From: Sulfitobacter sabulilitoris
GTDB taxonomy: Bacteria > Pseudomonadota > Alphaproteobacteria > Rhodobacterales > Rhodobacteraceae
Direction of reading: 5' to 3'
DNA length: 64,000 bases
NCBI RefSeq assembly: GCF_005887615.1
Contig: NZ_VANS01000001.1
Coordinates: 1,532,024-1,596,023 of the forward strand
The translations under genes were made by a program, and so were the position numbers. Below the pieces are notes generated by a model. That model was not told where the DNA came from. It made no database searches and was given only the letters and a program-made list of their open reading frames with translations. Below, in pieces: positions 8,403 through 17,445 of the stretch (positions are counted from its first letter, which is position 1; each line of letters starts with the position of its first letter).

Positions 8403-9494
8403 ATGCAGACAATCAAAGCCGCCGTATGCCATGCCTTCGGCGATCCGCTGGTGATCGAGGAGATCCGGATCCGCGCGCCGGAAATGGGCGAGGTCGAAGT
8501 GACGCTGGACGCCGTGGCGATCTGTCATTCGGACATCTCGTATGCCGAGGGCGCCTGGGGCGGGTCGCTGCCGGCGGTCTATGGCCACGAGGCGGCGGGC
8601 ATCGTGACCGCCGTGGGCGCAGGTGTGCGCGGACTGGCGCAGGGCGACAGCGTCGTCGTCACCCTGATCCGCACCTGCGGCAGTTGCCCCTCCTGCGCGG
8701 GCGGCCAGCCGACGCAGTGCGAAACGCCCTATGATGGCGACGCCGGACCGATCAAGACGGCCGATGGCGGCAAGCTGCATCAGGCGATGGCGTCGGGTGC
8801 CTTTGCAGAAAAGGTCGTGGTGGACCAAAGCCAGGTGGTCAGGATCAGCGCCGACATTCCCAAGGCATCCGCCAGCCTGATCGCCTGCGGCGTGATCACC
8901 GGAGTGGGGGCGGTGGTCAACGCGGCCAAGCTCAGGGCGGGGCAGGACGTGGTCGTGATCGGCGCAGGCGGTGTCGGACTGAACGCGATCCAGGGCGCGC
9001 GGATCGCCGGCGCGCGCCGCATCGTGGCCGTGGACATGAGCGAGGACAAGCTGGAGGTCGCCCGCGAGTTCGGCGCGACCCACGGCGTTCTGGCCACGCA
9101 CCAGAAGCCCTGGCGCGCGGCGATGAAGGCCCTGGGCGGGCGCGGAGCGGATGCGGTGATCGTCACCGTGGGCGCGATTGCGGCCTATGAGCAGGCGCCC
9201 CGATATCTTGGCAGGGGCGGCAAGGTGATCATGGTCGGCATGCCGCATTCCGGTGCGATGGCAAGCTACGAGCCCGTGGTTCTGGCCGCAGTGGGCCAGG
9301 GCATGGTCGGATCGAAGATGGGCGACGTGGTCATTCAGCGCGATATCCCGTGGATGGTGGATCTCTATAGCCAGGGGCGGCTGAAGCTCGATGAGCTGAT
9401 TTCGGGGCGGTGGAGCCTTGGGCAGATCAACGAGGCGATCGCCGACACCAAGGGCGGTGCCGCGCGGCGCAACGTGATCGTGTTCGACCGGTGA
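8403..9494 (+). CDS. Zinc-dependent alcohol dehydrogenase
   Basis: A 363-residue medium-chain dehydrogenase. Catalytic zinc ligands are Cys41 (AICHSD), His62 and Glu63 (GHEAAG); the structural zinc is held by Cys92, Cys95, Cys98 and Cys106. GAGGVGLNAIQGA is the dinucleotide-binding Rossmann loop, followed by AVDMSEDK whose acidic end suggests NAD rather than NADP. It oxidises an alcohol to an aldehyde or ketone. It stands 112 bases after the catabolic operon and 66 bases before an enolase-superfamily gene, with a repeat element in that second gap. The substrate is not evident; a role with the next two genes in sugar-acid metabolism is possible. Confidence 0.85.
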   Translation: MQTIKAAVCHAFGDPLVIEEIRIRAPEMGEVEVTLDAVAICHSDISYAEGAWGGSLPAVYGHEAAGIVTAVGAGVRGLAQGDSVVVTLIRTCGSCPSCAGGQPTQCETPYDGDAGPIKTADGGKLHQAMASGAFAEKVVVDQSQVVRISADIPKASASLIACGVITGVGAVVNAAKLRAGQDVVVIGAGGVGLNAIQGARIAGARRIVAVDMSEDKLEVAREFGATHGVLATHQKPWRAAMKALGGRGADAVIVTVGAIAAYEQAPRYLGRGGKVIMVGMPHSGAMASYEPVVLAAVGQGMVGSKMGDVVIQRDIPWMVDLYSQGRLKLDELISGRWSLGQINEAIADTKGGAARRNVIVFDR

Positions 9495-9499
9495 GCACC

Positions 9500-9546
9500 G
9501 CGGGGGCCAGCCCCCGCACCCCCGGAGTATTTCTGACCCAAAGAAG
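9500..9546 (+). repeat. Dispersed palindromic intergenic repeat, copy 1
   Basis: A 7-bp G/C stem (GCGGGGG, loop CCAG, CCCCCGC) followed by CCCGGAGTATTTCTGACC and CAAAGAAG. The same hairpin-plus-core arrangement recurs at 19609, 26493, 26679 and 42560. It lies between the alcohol dehydrogenase stop and the start region of the next gene. It may stabilise or partly terminate the message. Confidence 0.75.
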
Positions 9547-9560
9547 ACAGGAGCAGCGCC

Positions 9561-10793
9561 ATGAAGCTGATGGACCTCGATGTGATCGTCACGGCGCCCC
9601 CGGCACCGGGATGGGGCGGCAGATACTGGATGCTGGTCAAGGTCACGACCGATACCGGGATCGTCGGTTGGGGCGAATGTTATGCCGCATCCGTCGGACC
9701 GCGGGCGATGACGGCGGTGATCGAGGACGTGTTCGCGCGGCACATGCAGGGCGAAAACCCCGAGAATATCGAATTGATGTTTCGCCGCGCCTATTCGAGC
9801 GGTTTCACCCAACGCCCCGATCTGACGGTGATCGGCGCGTTTTCGGGGTTGGAGATCGCCTGTTGGGATATCCTCGGCAAGGCGCGCGAGCGCCCTGTGC
9901 ATGCCCTTTTGGGGGGGCGGATGAACGACCGCGTGCGGGCCTATACGTATCTTTATCCGCTGCCGGCGCATGATCCGGCGCAGTTCTGGACCTCACCCGA
10001 GATGGCGGCGCAGGCGGCGGCGGACTGCGTCGCGCGGGGGTATACGGCGGTGAAGTTCGATCCGGCGGGCCCCTACACGATGCGCGGGGGGCATATGCCG
10101 GGGATGCGCGACATTTCGCAATCCGTTGCCTTTTGCAAGGCGATCCGCGCGGCGGTCGGCGACCGGGCGGACCTGTTGTTTGGCACGCATGGCCAGTTTT
10201 CGAGCGCGGGCGCGATCCGGCTTGGCCAGGCGTTGGAGCCTTATGCGCCGCTGTGGTTCGAGGAGCCCATTCCGCCCGATGCCGTCGAGGAGATGGCCAA
10301 GGTGGCGCGTGCGGTCCGGATCCCGATCGCCACCGGCGAACGGCTGACCACCAAGGCCGAATTCGCCCCCGTGCTGCGCAGCGGGGCGGCGACGATCCTG
10401 CAGCCGGCGCTGGGGCGGTCCGGGGGCATATGGGAGACCAAGAAAATCGCGGCCATGGCCGAAGTCTACAACGCGCAGATGGCGCCGCATCTTTATGCCG
10501 GTCCGATCGAATGGGCCGCGAATATCCAGTTCGCCGCCTCTATCCCCAACCTGCTGATGGCCGAGACGATCGAAACGCCGTTCCATGACGCGTTGATCAA
10601 GGGAACGATCCGGGTCGAGGAAGGCTATGTCACGCCGCCGCAGACGCCCGGCCTTGGCATCGAGGTCGACGAGGAATTGGCGCGCGCCAACCCCTATACG
10701 GGCGACGGTTTGCATCTGCAGATGCAGGATGCGCCCTGCGACTACACCCATGGCAATGCCTTCGAAGGGGGCGCGCCGGCCCCGCGCGACTGA
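9561..10793 (+). CDS. Mandelate racemase/muconate lactonizing enzyme family (sugar-acid dehydratase-like)
   Basis: A 410-residue enolase-superfamily enzyme: capping domain (residues 1-120, TDTGIVGWGECYA), then a barrel with YTAVKFDPAG, WFEEPIPP (metal-binding Glu), ATGERL (metal-binding Glu) and MAPHLYAGP (likely His base). The first metal-ligand strand reads LLFGTHGQF, without the aspartate usual in this family, so the ligand set differs from standard examples. Members abstract the proton next to a carboxylate and mostly dehydrate aldonic acids. An AGACAGGAG site precedes the ATG. The convergent neighbour is a diketo-acid hydrolase, which would fit an L-fuconate or related sugar-acid pathway; the actual substrate is unknown. 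Confidence 0.8.
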   Translation: MKLMDLDVIVTAPPAPGWGGRYWMLVKVTTDTGIVGWGECYAASVGPRAMTAVIEDVFARHMQGENPENIELMFRRAYSSGFTQRPDLTVIGAFSGLEIACWDILGKARERPVHALLGGRMNDRVRAYTYLYPLPAHDPAQFWTSPEMAAQAAADCVARGYTAVKFDPAGPYTMRGGHMPGMRDISQSVAFCKAIRAAVGDRADLLFGTHGQFSSAGAIRLGQALEPYAPLWFEEPIPPDAVEEMAKVARAVRIPIATGERLTTKAEFAPVLRSGAATILQPALGRSGGIWETKKIAAMAEVYNAQMAPHLYAGPIEWAANIQFAASIPNLLMAETIETPFHDALIKGTIRVEEGYVTPPQTPGLGIEVDEELARANPYTGDGLHLQMQDAPCDYTHGNAFEGGAPAPRD

Positions 10794-10812
10794 CGTCCTG
10801 CGGGGGGCTCTG

Positions 10813-11658
10813 TCAGTCGTCGGCGCGTGCGACCTGCCGCTGGCGGCCCAGCCCCTCGATACCGACTTCCATCACGTCGCCGGGCTTGAGAAACCGCTGT
10901 GGGGTCATTCCCATGCCGACGCCCGGCGGGGTGCCGGTCGCGATGACGTCGCCGGGGTGCAGGGTGAACAGCGTGCTGAGATGCGCGATGATCTGCGCCA
11001 CCGTAAAGATCATCGTCGCCGTTGTCCCGTCCTGCAGCCGCTCGCCGTTCACATCCGCCGTCAAACGCAGCGCCTGCGGGTCAGGGACCGCATCCGCGCT
11101 GACCAGCCAGGGGCCGAGCGGCCCGAAACTGTCGCAGGATTTGCCCTTGGTCCACTGGCCGGAAAGCTTCAGCTGCCGGTCGCGTTCGGACACGTCATTG
11201 CAGACGCAATACCCCGCCACATGGCCCATCGCCTCGGCTTCGGTCACATATTTCGCGGGCTTGCCGATCACGACGCCCAGCTCGACCTCCCAGTCGACCT
11301 TGTCGGCGCCGCGCGGTATCAGCACATCGTCATTCGGGCCGCAGATGGCCGAGCTCGCCTTCATGAACAGGATCGGATGCTCGGGGATCGCCATGCCCGC
11401 CTCTTCGGCGTGGTCGCGGTAGTTGAGGCCGATGCACATGTACTTGCCGACCCCGCCCACGCAGGGGCCGATCCGTGGATCGCCCTCGATCAGCGGCAGG
11501 CTGGCGGGGTCCAACGCGGCGATGCGCGCCATTGCCTGCGGCAGCAACGCGGCGCCCGACAGATCGCCCAGATGCCCCGAAAGATCACGCAGACCGCCAT
11601 CGGCGTCCAGCAGGCCGGGGCGTTCTTGCCCCGGAGGGCCATAGCGGAGCAGTTTCAT
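10813..11658 (-). CDS. Fumarylacetoacetate hydrolase family protein (2,4-diketo-3-deoxy-L-fuconate hydrolase-like)
   Basis: A 281-residue FAH-fold protein: small N-terminal domain (LLRYGPPGQERPG), then the catalytic core with GLNYRDHAEEAG, FMKASSAICGPND, DWEVELGVVIG (metal-binding glutamates) and CNDVSERD (metal-binding Asp), ending in GTPPGVGMG and LGRQRQ. The sequence strongly resembles the subgroup that hydrolyses 2,4-diketo-3-deoxy-L-fuconate to pyruvate and lactate; databases often label such proteins ureidoglycolate lyase. AAAGGAT lies upstream of the ATG at 11658. It converges with the enolase-superfamily dehydratase, leaving 19 bases between the stops. Family assignment is firm, exact substrate is inferred. 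Confidence 0.85.
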   Translation of the reverse strand: MKLLRYGPPGQERPGLLDADGGLRDLSGHLGDLSGAALLPQAMARIAALDPASLPLIEGDPRIGPCVGGVGKYMCIGLNYRDHAEEAGMAIPEHPILFMKASSAICGPNDDVLIPRGADKVDWEVELGVVIGKPAKYVTEAEAMGHVAGYCVCNDVSERDRQLKLSGQWTKGKSCDSFGPLGPWLVSADAVPDPQALRLTADVNGERLQDGTTATMIFTVAQIIAHLSTLFTLHPGDVIATGTPPGVGMGMTPQRFLKPGDVMEVGIEGLGRQRQVARADD

Positions 11659-11799
11659 CGTGGGGATCCTTTCGTGTGAGCGGTCAGCGCCGTAGCTTGC
11701 CCCGGCATGTCTGGCAGAGCTTGGTCCCTACCGCAACGCCTTGATCGCGGCGGCGCGACCCACCTGCCCGTCCCAAAACCTCCGGACCGACTTTGACGC

Positions 11800-11837
11800 A
11801 AAAAGCCGGCGCACCGTCATCCAGACGGCCGCCGGCT
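11800..11837 (-). terminator. Intrinsic terminator downstream of gcdH
   Basis: On the minus strand AGCCGGCG pairs perfectly with CGCCGGCT (8 bp), with an inner CCGTC/GACGG extension, followed by TTTTT. It stands about 130 bases past the gcdH stop. The remaining gap 11659-11966 holds only the start region of the FAH gene and a degenerate repeat copy; no gene is seen there. Confidence 0.75.
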
Positions 11838-11900
11838 CAAAAGTCGTCATGCCTCGGGCGGGGCTGTTTTCAGCCAGAAGAAAGCCAGATCGCCCGATCG

Positions 11901-11956
11901 TTTCATTTGGCGCGAAACACCTTCGGGGAAGGCCGGAGGGCAGACAGCCCCCAGCC
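11901..11956 (-). repeat. Dispersed intergenic repeat, degenerate copy
   Basis: Reads TTTCATTTGGCGCGAAACAC then CTTCGGGG and a G/C-rich tail with CAGCCCCCAG. Compared with the copy at 19609 it keeps the CTTTGG...GAAA.AC..CGGGG order with several changes. It sits directly downstream of gcdH. Membership of the same family is likely but not certain. Confidence 0.4.
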
Positions 11957-11966
11957 CCGCCAGGGA

Positions 11967-13190
11967 TCAGTAGAACGCCTGAATGCCGGTGATCGCCCGC
12001 CCCAGGATCAGGGCGTGCACGTCATGGGTTCCCTCGTAGGTGTTCACCGTCTCGAGGTTCATCATGTGACGGATCACCTGGAATTCGCCGGAGATACCGT
12101 TACCGCCGTGCATGTCGCGCGCCATCCGCGCCACATCCAGCGCCTTGCCGCAATTGTTGCGCTTGACGATGCTGACCATTTCAGGGGCCGCCTTGGCCTC
12201 GTCCATCAGACGGCCGACCTGCAGGCTGCCTTGCAGGCCCAGCGAGATTTCGGTCATCATGTCGGCCAGCTTTTTCTGGAAGAGTTGCGTGCCCGCCAGC
12301 GGCTTGCCGAACTGGTGACGGTCCAGACCGTATTGACGCGCGGCATGCCAGCAGAATTCGGCGGCGCCCAGAGCACCCCAGCTGATGCCGTAACGTGCGC
12401 GGTTCAGACATCCGAACGGCCCCTTGAGGCCCTGGACGTGGGGCAGCAGCGCGTCCTCGCCCACCTCGACGTTGTCCATCACGATTTCGCCGGTGATCGA
12501 CGCACGCAGGCTCAGCTTGTTACCGACCTTCGGCGCGCTCAGGCCCTTCATGCCCTTCTCCAGAACGAAGCCGCGGATTTTTCCGCCGTGTTCCTCGGAC
12601 TTGGCCCAGACCACGAAGACATCCGCGATCGGCGCGTTTGAAATCCACATCTTGGAGCCGGTGATCTTGTAGCCGTTCGCCGTCTTGACCGCCCGGGTCT
12701 TCATCCCCGCCGGGTCGGAGCCCGCATCGGGTTCGGTCAGGCCGAAACATCCGATCCATTCGCCGCTGGCAAGCTTGGGAAGGTATTTCTTGCGCTGCGC
12801 TTCGGACCCATAGGCATAGATCGGGTACATCACCAGGCTCGACTGGACCGACATCATCGACCGGTAACCCGAATCCACCCGCTCGACTTCGCGCGCGACC
12901 AGACCGTAGGAGACATAGTTGCCGCCCAAGCCGCCGTATTCCTCGGGCAGCGTGACGCCCAACAGCCCCATGTCGCCCATCTCCTTGAAGATGCCGGCAT
13001 CGGTTTCTTCGTTCTCATAGGCCTTGATGACGCGCGGCTGCAGCTTTTCCTGCGCATAGGCGCGGGCGCTGTCCTGAATCATCCGCTCCTCTTCGGTCAA
13101 CTGCTCGGCAAGACGGAAGGGATCGGACCATTCGAACTGCCCCAGGTCGGGGGCGTCTTTGGCTTTGAGAATCGGCGCTTCGGCATTCAT
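11967..13190 (-). CDS. gcdH: Glutaryl-CoA dehydrogenase
   Basis: A 407-residue acyl-CoA dehydrogenase. [16 protein letters not shown] and [18 protein letters not shown] are FAD-binding segments, and the C-terminal [15 protein letters not shown] carries the catalytic Glu in the glutaryl-CoA dehydrogenase context. The enzyme oxidises and decarboxylates glutaryl-CoA to crotonyl-CoA in lysine, tryptophan and benzoyl-CoA breakdown, passing electrons to electron-transfer flavoprotein. I placed the start at 13190 because AAAGGAT precedes it and homologues begin with a short acidic leader before [14 protein letters not shown] LysR gene starts 112 bases away on the other strand, so regulation by that protein is likely. 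It ends before the terminator at 11800-11837. Confidence 0.93.
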   Translation of the reverse strand: MNAEAPILKAKDAPDLGQFEWSDPFRLAEQLTEEERMIQDSARAYAQEKLQPRVIKAYENEETDAGIFKEMGDMGLLGVTLPEEYGGLGGNYVSYGLVAREVERVDSGYRSMMSVQSSLVMYPIYAYGSEAQRKKYLPKLASGEWIGCFGLTEPDAGSDPAGMKTRAVKTANGYKITGSKMWISNAPIADVFVVWAKSEEHGGKIRGFVLEKGMKGLSAPKVGNKLSLRASITGEIVMDNVEVGEDALLPHVQGLKGPFGCLNRARYGISWGALGAAEFCWHAARQYGLDRHQFGKPLAGTQLFQKKLADMMTEISLGLQGSLQVGRLMDEAKAAPEMVSIVKRNNCGKALDVARMARDMHGGNGISGEFQVIRHMMNLETVNTYEGTHDVHALILGRAITGIQAFY

Positions 13191-13302
13191 GACATATCCT
13201 TTCGAAATCGGCGGGCAGATCCGCCAGTTGCCGACAGTATTGCAAAGATCGCCGCGGATTTCTATGAATGCTTTATCCTGTAATCCATGAGAAAAAGTCA
13301 TA

Positions 13303-14205
13303 ATGATCGCGCCACGCCGATATCTGCCCTCCATCAATGCGCTTTTGGCCTTCGAGGCCGTGGCACGGCTTGGCAGCGCCACGCAGGCGGCCGGCGAGCT
13401 GTCGCTGACCCAAAGCGCGATCAGCCGCCAGCTCAAGACGCTGGAAGAGCAGCTTGGCGTCGATTTGCTGACGCGGCAGGGGCGGCGGCTGTTTCTGACG
13501 CCTGCGGGCCAGAATTACGTGACCCCCGTGCGCGAGGTGCTGCAACGATTGGCGCAGGCCTCGATCGCGGCGCGCGCGAATCCGGCAGGCGGCACGCTGA
13601 ACCTCGCGATCCTGCCCGCGTTCGGGATGCATTGGCTGGCCCCGCGGCTGCGCGATTTCGCGCGGCTGCATCCGGAGGTGACGGTGAACCTCTCGACCCG
13701 GTTGCGGCCCTTCGATTTCCGCGCTTCGGCCTTTGACGCCGCAATCCACTTTGGCCGCGAGGACTGGACCGGCGTGCGCTACCTGCCGTTGATGCCGGAA
13801 ATCGTGGTGCCGGTCTGCGCGCCGGGCTTGATCGCCAGCCCGCTCACCGATCCCAGCGACATGCTCGGCTTTGACCTTCTGCACCTCGAGACACGACCGC
13901 GCGGGTGGGCGCGGTGGCTGTCGGCACTCGGCGTGACCGACGATCTGCCGCCGGGCATGATGTTCGACCAGTTTTCGACAATGGCGCAGGCGGCGATCCA
14001 CGGGCTGGGCGTGGCCTTGCTGCCAACCTTCTTTGCCGACCCCTACCTGTCAGACGGGCAATTGGTGCTGGCCTCGGAACGGGCCAGCGAAAGCATCGGC
14101 AGCTATTACCTGGTCTGGCCCGAGGATCGCCCCGACACCGCGCCGCTACAGTCGTTTCGCGGTTGGGTGGCGGATCAGGCCGCCCGGCAGGATGGCAGCG
14201 ACTGA
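13303..14205 (+). CDS. LysR-family transcriptional regulator, GcvA-like
   Basis: A 300-residue LysR protein. The winged helix-turn-helix is at residues 8-66 ([20 protein letters not shown], then [18 protein letters not shown]), followed by the effector-binding domain beginning [21 protein letters not shown]. The wording [16 protein letters not shown] and the IHFGREDW segment are typical of the GcvA/ glutaryl-CoA-linked branch. It is divergent from gcdH, the usual arrangement for a LysR activator of its neighbour, so it probably controls gcdH in response to a lysine or glutarate catabolite. The inducer is not known. The 112-base shared spacer is A+T-rich around 13260-13300, where both promoters must lie. 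Confidence 0.88.
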   Translation: MIAPRRYLPSINALLAFEAVARLGSATQAAGELSLTQSAISRQLKTLEEQLGVDLLTRQGRRLFLTPAGQNYVTPVREVLQRLAQASIAARANPAGGTLNLAILPAFGMHWLAPRLRDFARLHPEVTVNLSTRLRPFDFRASAFDAAIHFGREDWTGVRYLPLMPEIVVPVCAPGLIASPLTDPSDMLGFDLLHLETRPRGWARWLSALGVTDDLPPGMMFDQFSTMAQAAIHGLGVALLPTFFADPYLSDGQLVLASERASESIGSYYLVWPEDRPDTAPLQSFRGWVADQAARQDGSD

Positions 14206-14369
14206 GCGCAATTCGCCTGCGGCGCAAGCGGGCGCATCCCGCCCCGACGACCGCCCGCGAAGCGCGCCCTGCCCGAACCGCGCCCATCTGTCGCCGCAAT
14301 TCCGCCGCAATCGCATTGTAGTTAATGATTTGTGATTTCCGGGTGGGGCCGAATCTAAGGAACGTTAAA

Positions 14370-14711
14370 ATGCTGCTCAACTTCAAAACAGGCGCGATTG
14401 CGACGGTTCTGGGCGTAGCAACTCTTGCCGGATCAGTCGCCCACGCCGAAGAACATATCGTGATGGTTCTTGGCTCCTCGTACTTCCCGGCGATCGCCTA
14501 TGTCGATCCCGGCGATACCGTGCGCTTTGTCAATGCCAGCGAAACGCTGCATATCGTGTCGGGGTCCGATGGTGACTGGACCACCGGGATCATGCAGTCC
14601 TACGAAGAAGTCGTCATCCCGGTCGTGGCCGATATGACCCTGACCTACTTCGGCGACGAGGCAAAGACGATCGAAGGCAAGCTGGATTTCGGCAACGCGC
14701 CGATCAACTGA
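14370..14711 (+). CDS. Cupredoxin-like periplasmic protein lacking cysteine
   Basis: A 113-residue exported protein. A signal peptide with a hydrophobic core (TGAIATVLGVATLAGSV) ends at AHA before EEHIVMV. The mature part of about 87 residues has the beta-sandwich pattern of small cupredoxins (AYVDPGDTVRFVNASETLHIV, later DMTLTYFGDEAKTIEGKLDF). The His in TLHIVSG matches the first copper ligand position, but there is no cysteine anywhere and no second His/Met cluster, so a normal type 1 copper centre cannot form. The ATG has AAGG about ten bases upstream. It is monocistronic between a LysR gene and the convergent SRAP gene. Periplasmic location is expected; function is unknown. Confidence 0.7.
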   Translation: MLLNFKTGAIATVLGVATLAGSVAHAEEHIVMVLGSSYFPAIAYVDPGDTVRFVNASETLHIVSGSDGDWTTGIMQSYEEVVIPVVADMTLTYFGDEAKTIEGKLDFGNAPIN

Positions 14712-14818
14712 CCTTTGCGTCGGCGGCCCCGTCCGCTCCCGCGCCCCTCTTCGACAGTCATGGCGCCTCCGCGGTTCTGCGGGGGTCTTGCCGTGTCTGG
14801 CGGCGCTTTTGACGATGC

Positions 14819-15487
14819 TCAAAGGGGCTCTATCAAGTGCGACCCCGATGCGCGGTTTGAATTGACCTGCGTGCCGACCCGATGCCAGGTCAGTGCGTCT
14901 TCGGGCGCGGGCCGCATCAGCGGGGCGGCTCCATGCCCCGCCTCGCCCAGCCACAGCGGCCAGTCGGGCTGCGCCACGACAACCGGCATCCTTGTGTGGA
15001 GGGCCGACATGGCCTGGCTGGCGGTGGTGGTGACGATGGCACAGGTGCGCAGGCGCGTGTCCTCAGGGCCCGTCCAGTCCTGCCAGATTGCGGCCATCAC
15101 CACGGGATCGCCATCCCGCCGCGTGATATACCACGGCAGGCGTTCACCCTCGGGCGTTTTCGTCCATTCGTAGAACCCGCTGGCCACCACCAACCCCCGC
15201 CGGTCGCGCGCCGCTTTTCGAAAAGCGGGCTTTTCGGCAATGGATTCGCCGCGCGCGTTGATCAGCAGCGGCCCGTCGGTCGGCGTCTTGTACCAGCTTG
15301 GCACGAACCCCCAGCGCATCGCGCCCAGCAGGCGCGGCTCATCGCCCGCGCCCGCCGTGACCACGTGAATGTCATTCGTCGGGCAGACGTTGTAATTCGG
15401 CACGTGGGGCAGATCGTTGGCCGGCCGCGCCGCGAAAAGCTGCGCCATCGCATCGCTTGGCAGTGTGATGGCAAACCGTCCGCACAT
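14819..15487 (-). CDS. SOS response-associated peptidase, SRAP family (YedK/HMCES-like)
   Basis: A 222-residue SRAP protein. The start is fixed by the family: after removal of Met, Cys2 becomes the N-terminal catalytic residue (MCGRF). The other active-site residues are visible as Asn77 in INARGE, Glu107 in FYEW and His164 in LHTRMPV. Members bind single-stranded DNA and form a covalent thiazolidine crosslink with abasic sites, shielding them from breakage. The protein is cytosolic. AAGGATCAGGAT lies upstream of the ATG. No LexA box was recognised in the 236-base gap upstream, which also holds the terminator of the nucleotidase gene. Confidence 0.93.
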   Translation of the reverse strand: MCGRFAITLPSDAMAQLFAARPANDLPHVPNYNVCPTNDIHVVTAGAGDEPRLLGAMRWGFVPSWYKTPTDGPLLINARGESIAEKPAFRKAARDRRGLVVASGFYEWTKTPEGERLPWYITRRDGDPVVMAAIWQDWTGPEDTRLRTCAIVTTTASQAMSALHTRMPVVVAQPDWPLWLGEAGHGAAPLMRPAPEDALTWHRVGTQVNSNRASGSHLIEPL

Positions 15488-15661
15488 ATCCTGATCCTTC
15501 GGTCCGCCCCGTCCTTGCGGGGCCTGCGCGGTCACAGCATCCCGCCCCTGCCTCGAAAAGAAAAGCCCACCTGCCCGAAATTCGCAATCGGTCGAGTGCC
15601 ACCCCGCGCGCCTCGGCCTGACCGCGACGCGCCCTGCCCGCCAGCCGGCCCGTTGGACCAG

Positions 15662-15694
15662 AAAAAACCCTCGCACCGCCAGCGGCACGAGGGT
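15662..15694 (-). terminator. Intrinsic terminator of the 5'-nucleotidase gene
   Basis: On the minus strand ACCCTCG pairs with CGAGGGT (7 bp) around an inner CCGC/GCGG helix and is followed by six T residues. It begins 30 bases past the stop codon of the nucleotidase gene and separates it from the SRAP gene. Confidence 0.85.
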
Positions 15695-15723
15695 CGATTT
15701 CGACGTGTCGGCGATGCAAGCGG

Positions 15724-17280
15724 TTACTTCACCGTGATCCGCCCATCGACGAAGGGCGCATAGGGCGCGTTCTGCGCCAGGTACTCCGCCGTGACATCCG
15801 CCAGATCCGGCCCGAAATCATAGGCGTTTTCCGCCGTCTTGAACATCGCGTAGCCGTCGCCGCCGTTGCGCACGTAGTTGTTGGAGACGACACCGTAGAT
15901 CGCCGCCATGTCGATGGGCGCGCCGCCCACCATGACGTCGCTGACCCGACTGCCGACGGGCTGTGCCGCATCAAAGGCATAGCTCATGCCGGCGACCTGC
16001 GGAAAGCGGCCCGCGCCCTCTTCGATCTGGCTCACGCCGTTCTCCAGCGCTTCGACCAGCGTCGCACCGCTGACCTGAAACGTGCTGAGCGTGTTCTGGA
16101 AGGGCAGAACCGTCAGCACCTCGCCCATCGTCACTTCGCCCGCGTCGATCGACGCGCGGATGCCGCCGCCGTTCTGGATCGCGACCTGAATCCCCTGATC
16201 GGCGACCCGCGCCAGCATGGCGTCGGCAATCAGAATACCCATCTCGCAGGCCTGCGCACGGCAGACCGCCCGGTCGCCGCCGATGGGCTGCTCGGTCTGG
16301 GCAACGACCTTGTTGCGGATCTCGTCCAGTGGCACGGCCGCCTCGGCGATCCGCTCCACGGTGCCCGCGTCCTCGGTCACGGCGGCATCCATGATCAGCG
16401 GCTCACCCACCGCTTCGGTCACGTTGCCATCGTCGTCGAATGTCACGTTCAGCTCGCCCAGGAACTTGCCGTAGGCATAGGCCTGCACGATGGCCGTGGC
16501 GCCGACCATCGTCGGATATGGGCCCGCGGCGCGGTCATTGGTGTTGCTTAGCAGCGTGTTGGAGTGGCCGCCCACGATCACGTCGACGCCGGTGGTCTGT
16601 GCCGCGACACGCTGGTCGACGGCATAGCCCGAATGGCTCAGCACGATGATCTTGTTCACACCCTGCCCGGTCAGCACATCGACCTCGGCCTGCACCGCGG
16701 CCACCGGATCGGTAAAGACGATGTTCTCGCCCGGGCTGGCCAATTCGTCGGTGTCCTGCGGCGTCAGACCGATCAGGCCCAGCTCTTCGCCACCCCGTTC
16801 GATCACCGTGGATTTCGCCAGCTTGCCCGCCAGCAGCGGCTCGCCGCTCACGTCCGCGTTCGACATCAGGATCGGAAAATGCGCCGCCGCCATGAAGCCG
16901 GCCAGAACCTCGGGCCCATCGTCGAATTCGTGGTTGCCCACGGTCATCGCGTCATAGCCCATCTTGTTCATCATCTCGGCCGCCAGCGCGCCCTTGTAAT
17001 AAGTATAGAACAGCGTGCCCTGAAACTGGTCGCCGCCATCCACCAGGATCGAATTGTTGGTGCGCCCGCGCGCCGCCTCGATCGCCGTGGCCAGACGCGC
17101 CGACCCGCCAAAGCACTCGCCCGCCGTGTTGTCCTCCGCCGAGCAGGGGCCGTCGTATTTGCTGATCGGCTCGAACCGGGCGTGGAAATCGTTGGTGTGC
17201 AAAATGGTCAGGCTGTAATCCGCCGCGGCCATGCCACCGGTCAGGGCAAGCGCCGCCGTGGCAGTCAGGAATCGTTTCAT
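15724..17280 (-). CDS. Periplasmic 5'-nucleotidase / UshA-like bifunctional metallophosphatase
   Basis: A 518-residue exported enzyme. A signal peptide (MKRFLTATAALALTGGMAAA) is followed by the two-metal phosphoesterase domain with TNDFHAR, GGDQFQGTLF, GNHEFDDG, SHSGY and GGHSNT in the right order (residues 25-245). The C-terminal 5'-nucleotidase substrate domain has QNGGGIRASI, LPFQNTLSTF and SNNYVRNGGDGY, which stack the nucleobase. The family cleaves nucleotides or UDP-sugars to salvage phosphate and nucleosides in the periplasm, which would feed pathways like the cdd-deoA-deoB-upp operon elsewhere in this window. Two cysteine pairs (CSAEDNTAGEC, CRAQAC) could be disulphides. It is transcribed alone and ends at the terminator at 15662. 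Confidence 0.92.
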   Translation of the reverse strand: MKRFLTATAALALTGGMAAADYSLTILHTNDFHARFEPISKYDGPCSAEDNTAGECFGGSARLATAIEAARGRTNNSILVDGGDQFQGTLFYTYYKGALAAEMMNKMGYDAMTVGNHEFDDGPEVLAGFMAAAHFPILMSNADVSGEPLLAGKLAKSTVIERGGEELGLIGLTPQDTDELASPGENIVFTDPVAAVQAEVDVLTGQGVNKIIVLSHSGYAVDQRVAAQTTGVDVIVGGHSNTLLSNTNDRAAGPYPTMVGATAIVQAYAYGKFLGELNVTFDDDGNVTEAVGEPLIMDAAVTEDAGTVERIAEAAVPLDEIRNKVVAQTEQPIGGDRAVCRAQACEMGILIADAMLARVADQGIQVAIQNGGGIRASIDAGEVTMGEVLTVLPFQNTLSTFQVSGATLVEALENGVSQIEEGAGRFPQVAGMSYAFDAAQPVGSRVSDVMVGGAPIDMAAIYGVVSNNYVRNGGDGYAMFKTAENAYDFGPDLADVTAEYLAQNAPYAPFVDGRITVK

Positions 17281-17445
17281 GTCTGGTGTCCCCTCAGGAA
17301 TGTGATGACCGCATCGTGGCGGGCCCCGCGCGACCTGTCAAAGCCTCTGTGCGGCGTCCGCCCCCCTGCCCCGGCGTCACCGCCGAAAACCTGTGCGGCC
17401 TCCGCGGTCTTGACCCGACCTGCCCACCGGGGCATGACGCTTTGC

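Noticed and set aside
5717-8416. Very long minus-strand open frame opposite pcaB and the MFS gene
   Set aside because: Low-complexity Arg/Gly/His composition typical of antisense frames in G+C-rich genes; the plus-strand genes have clear motifs.
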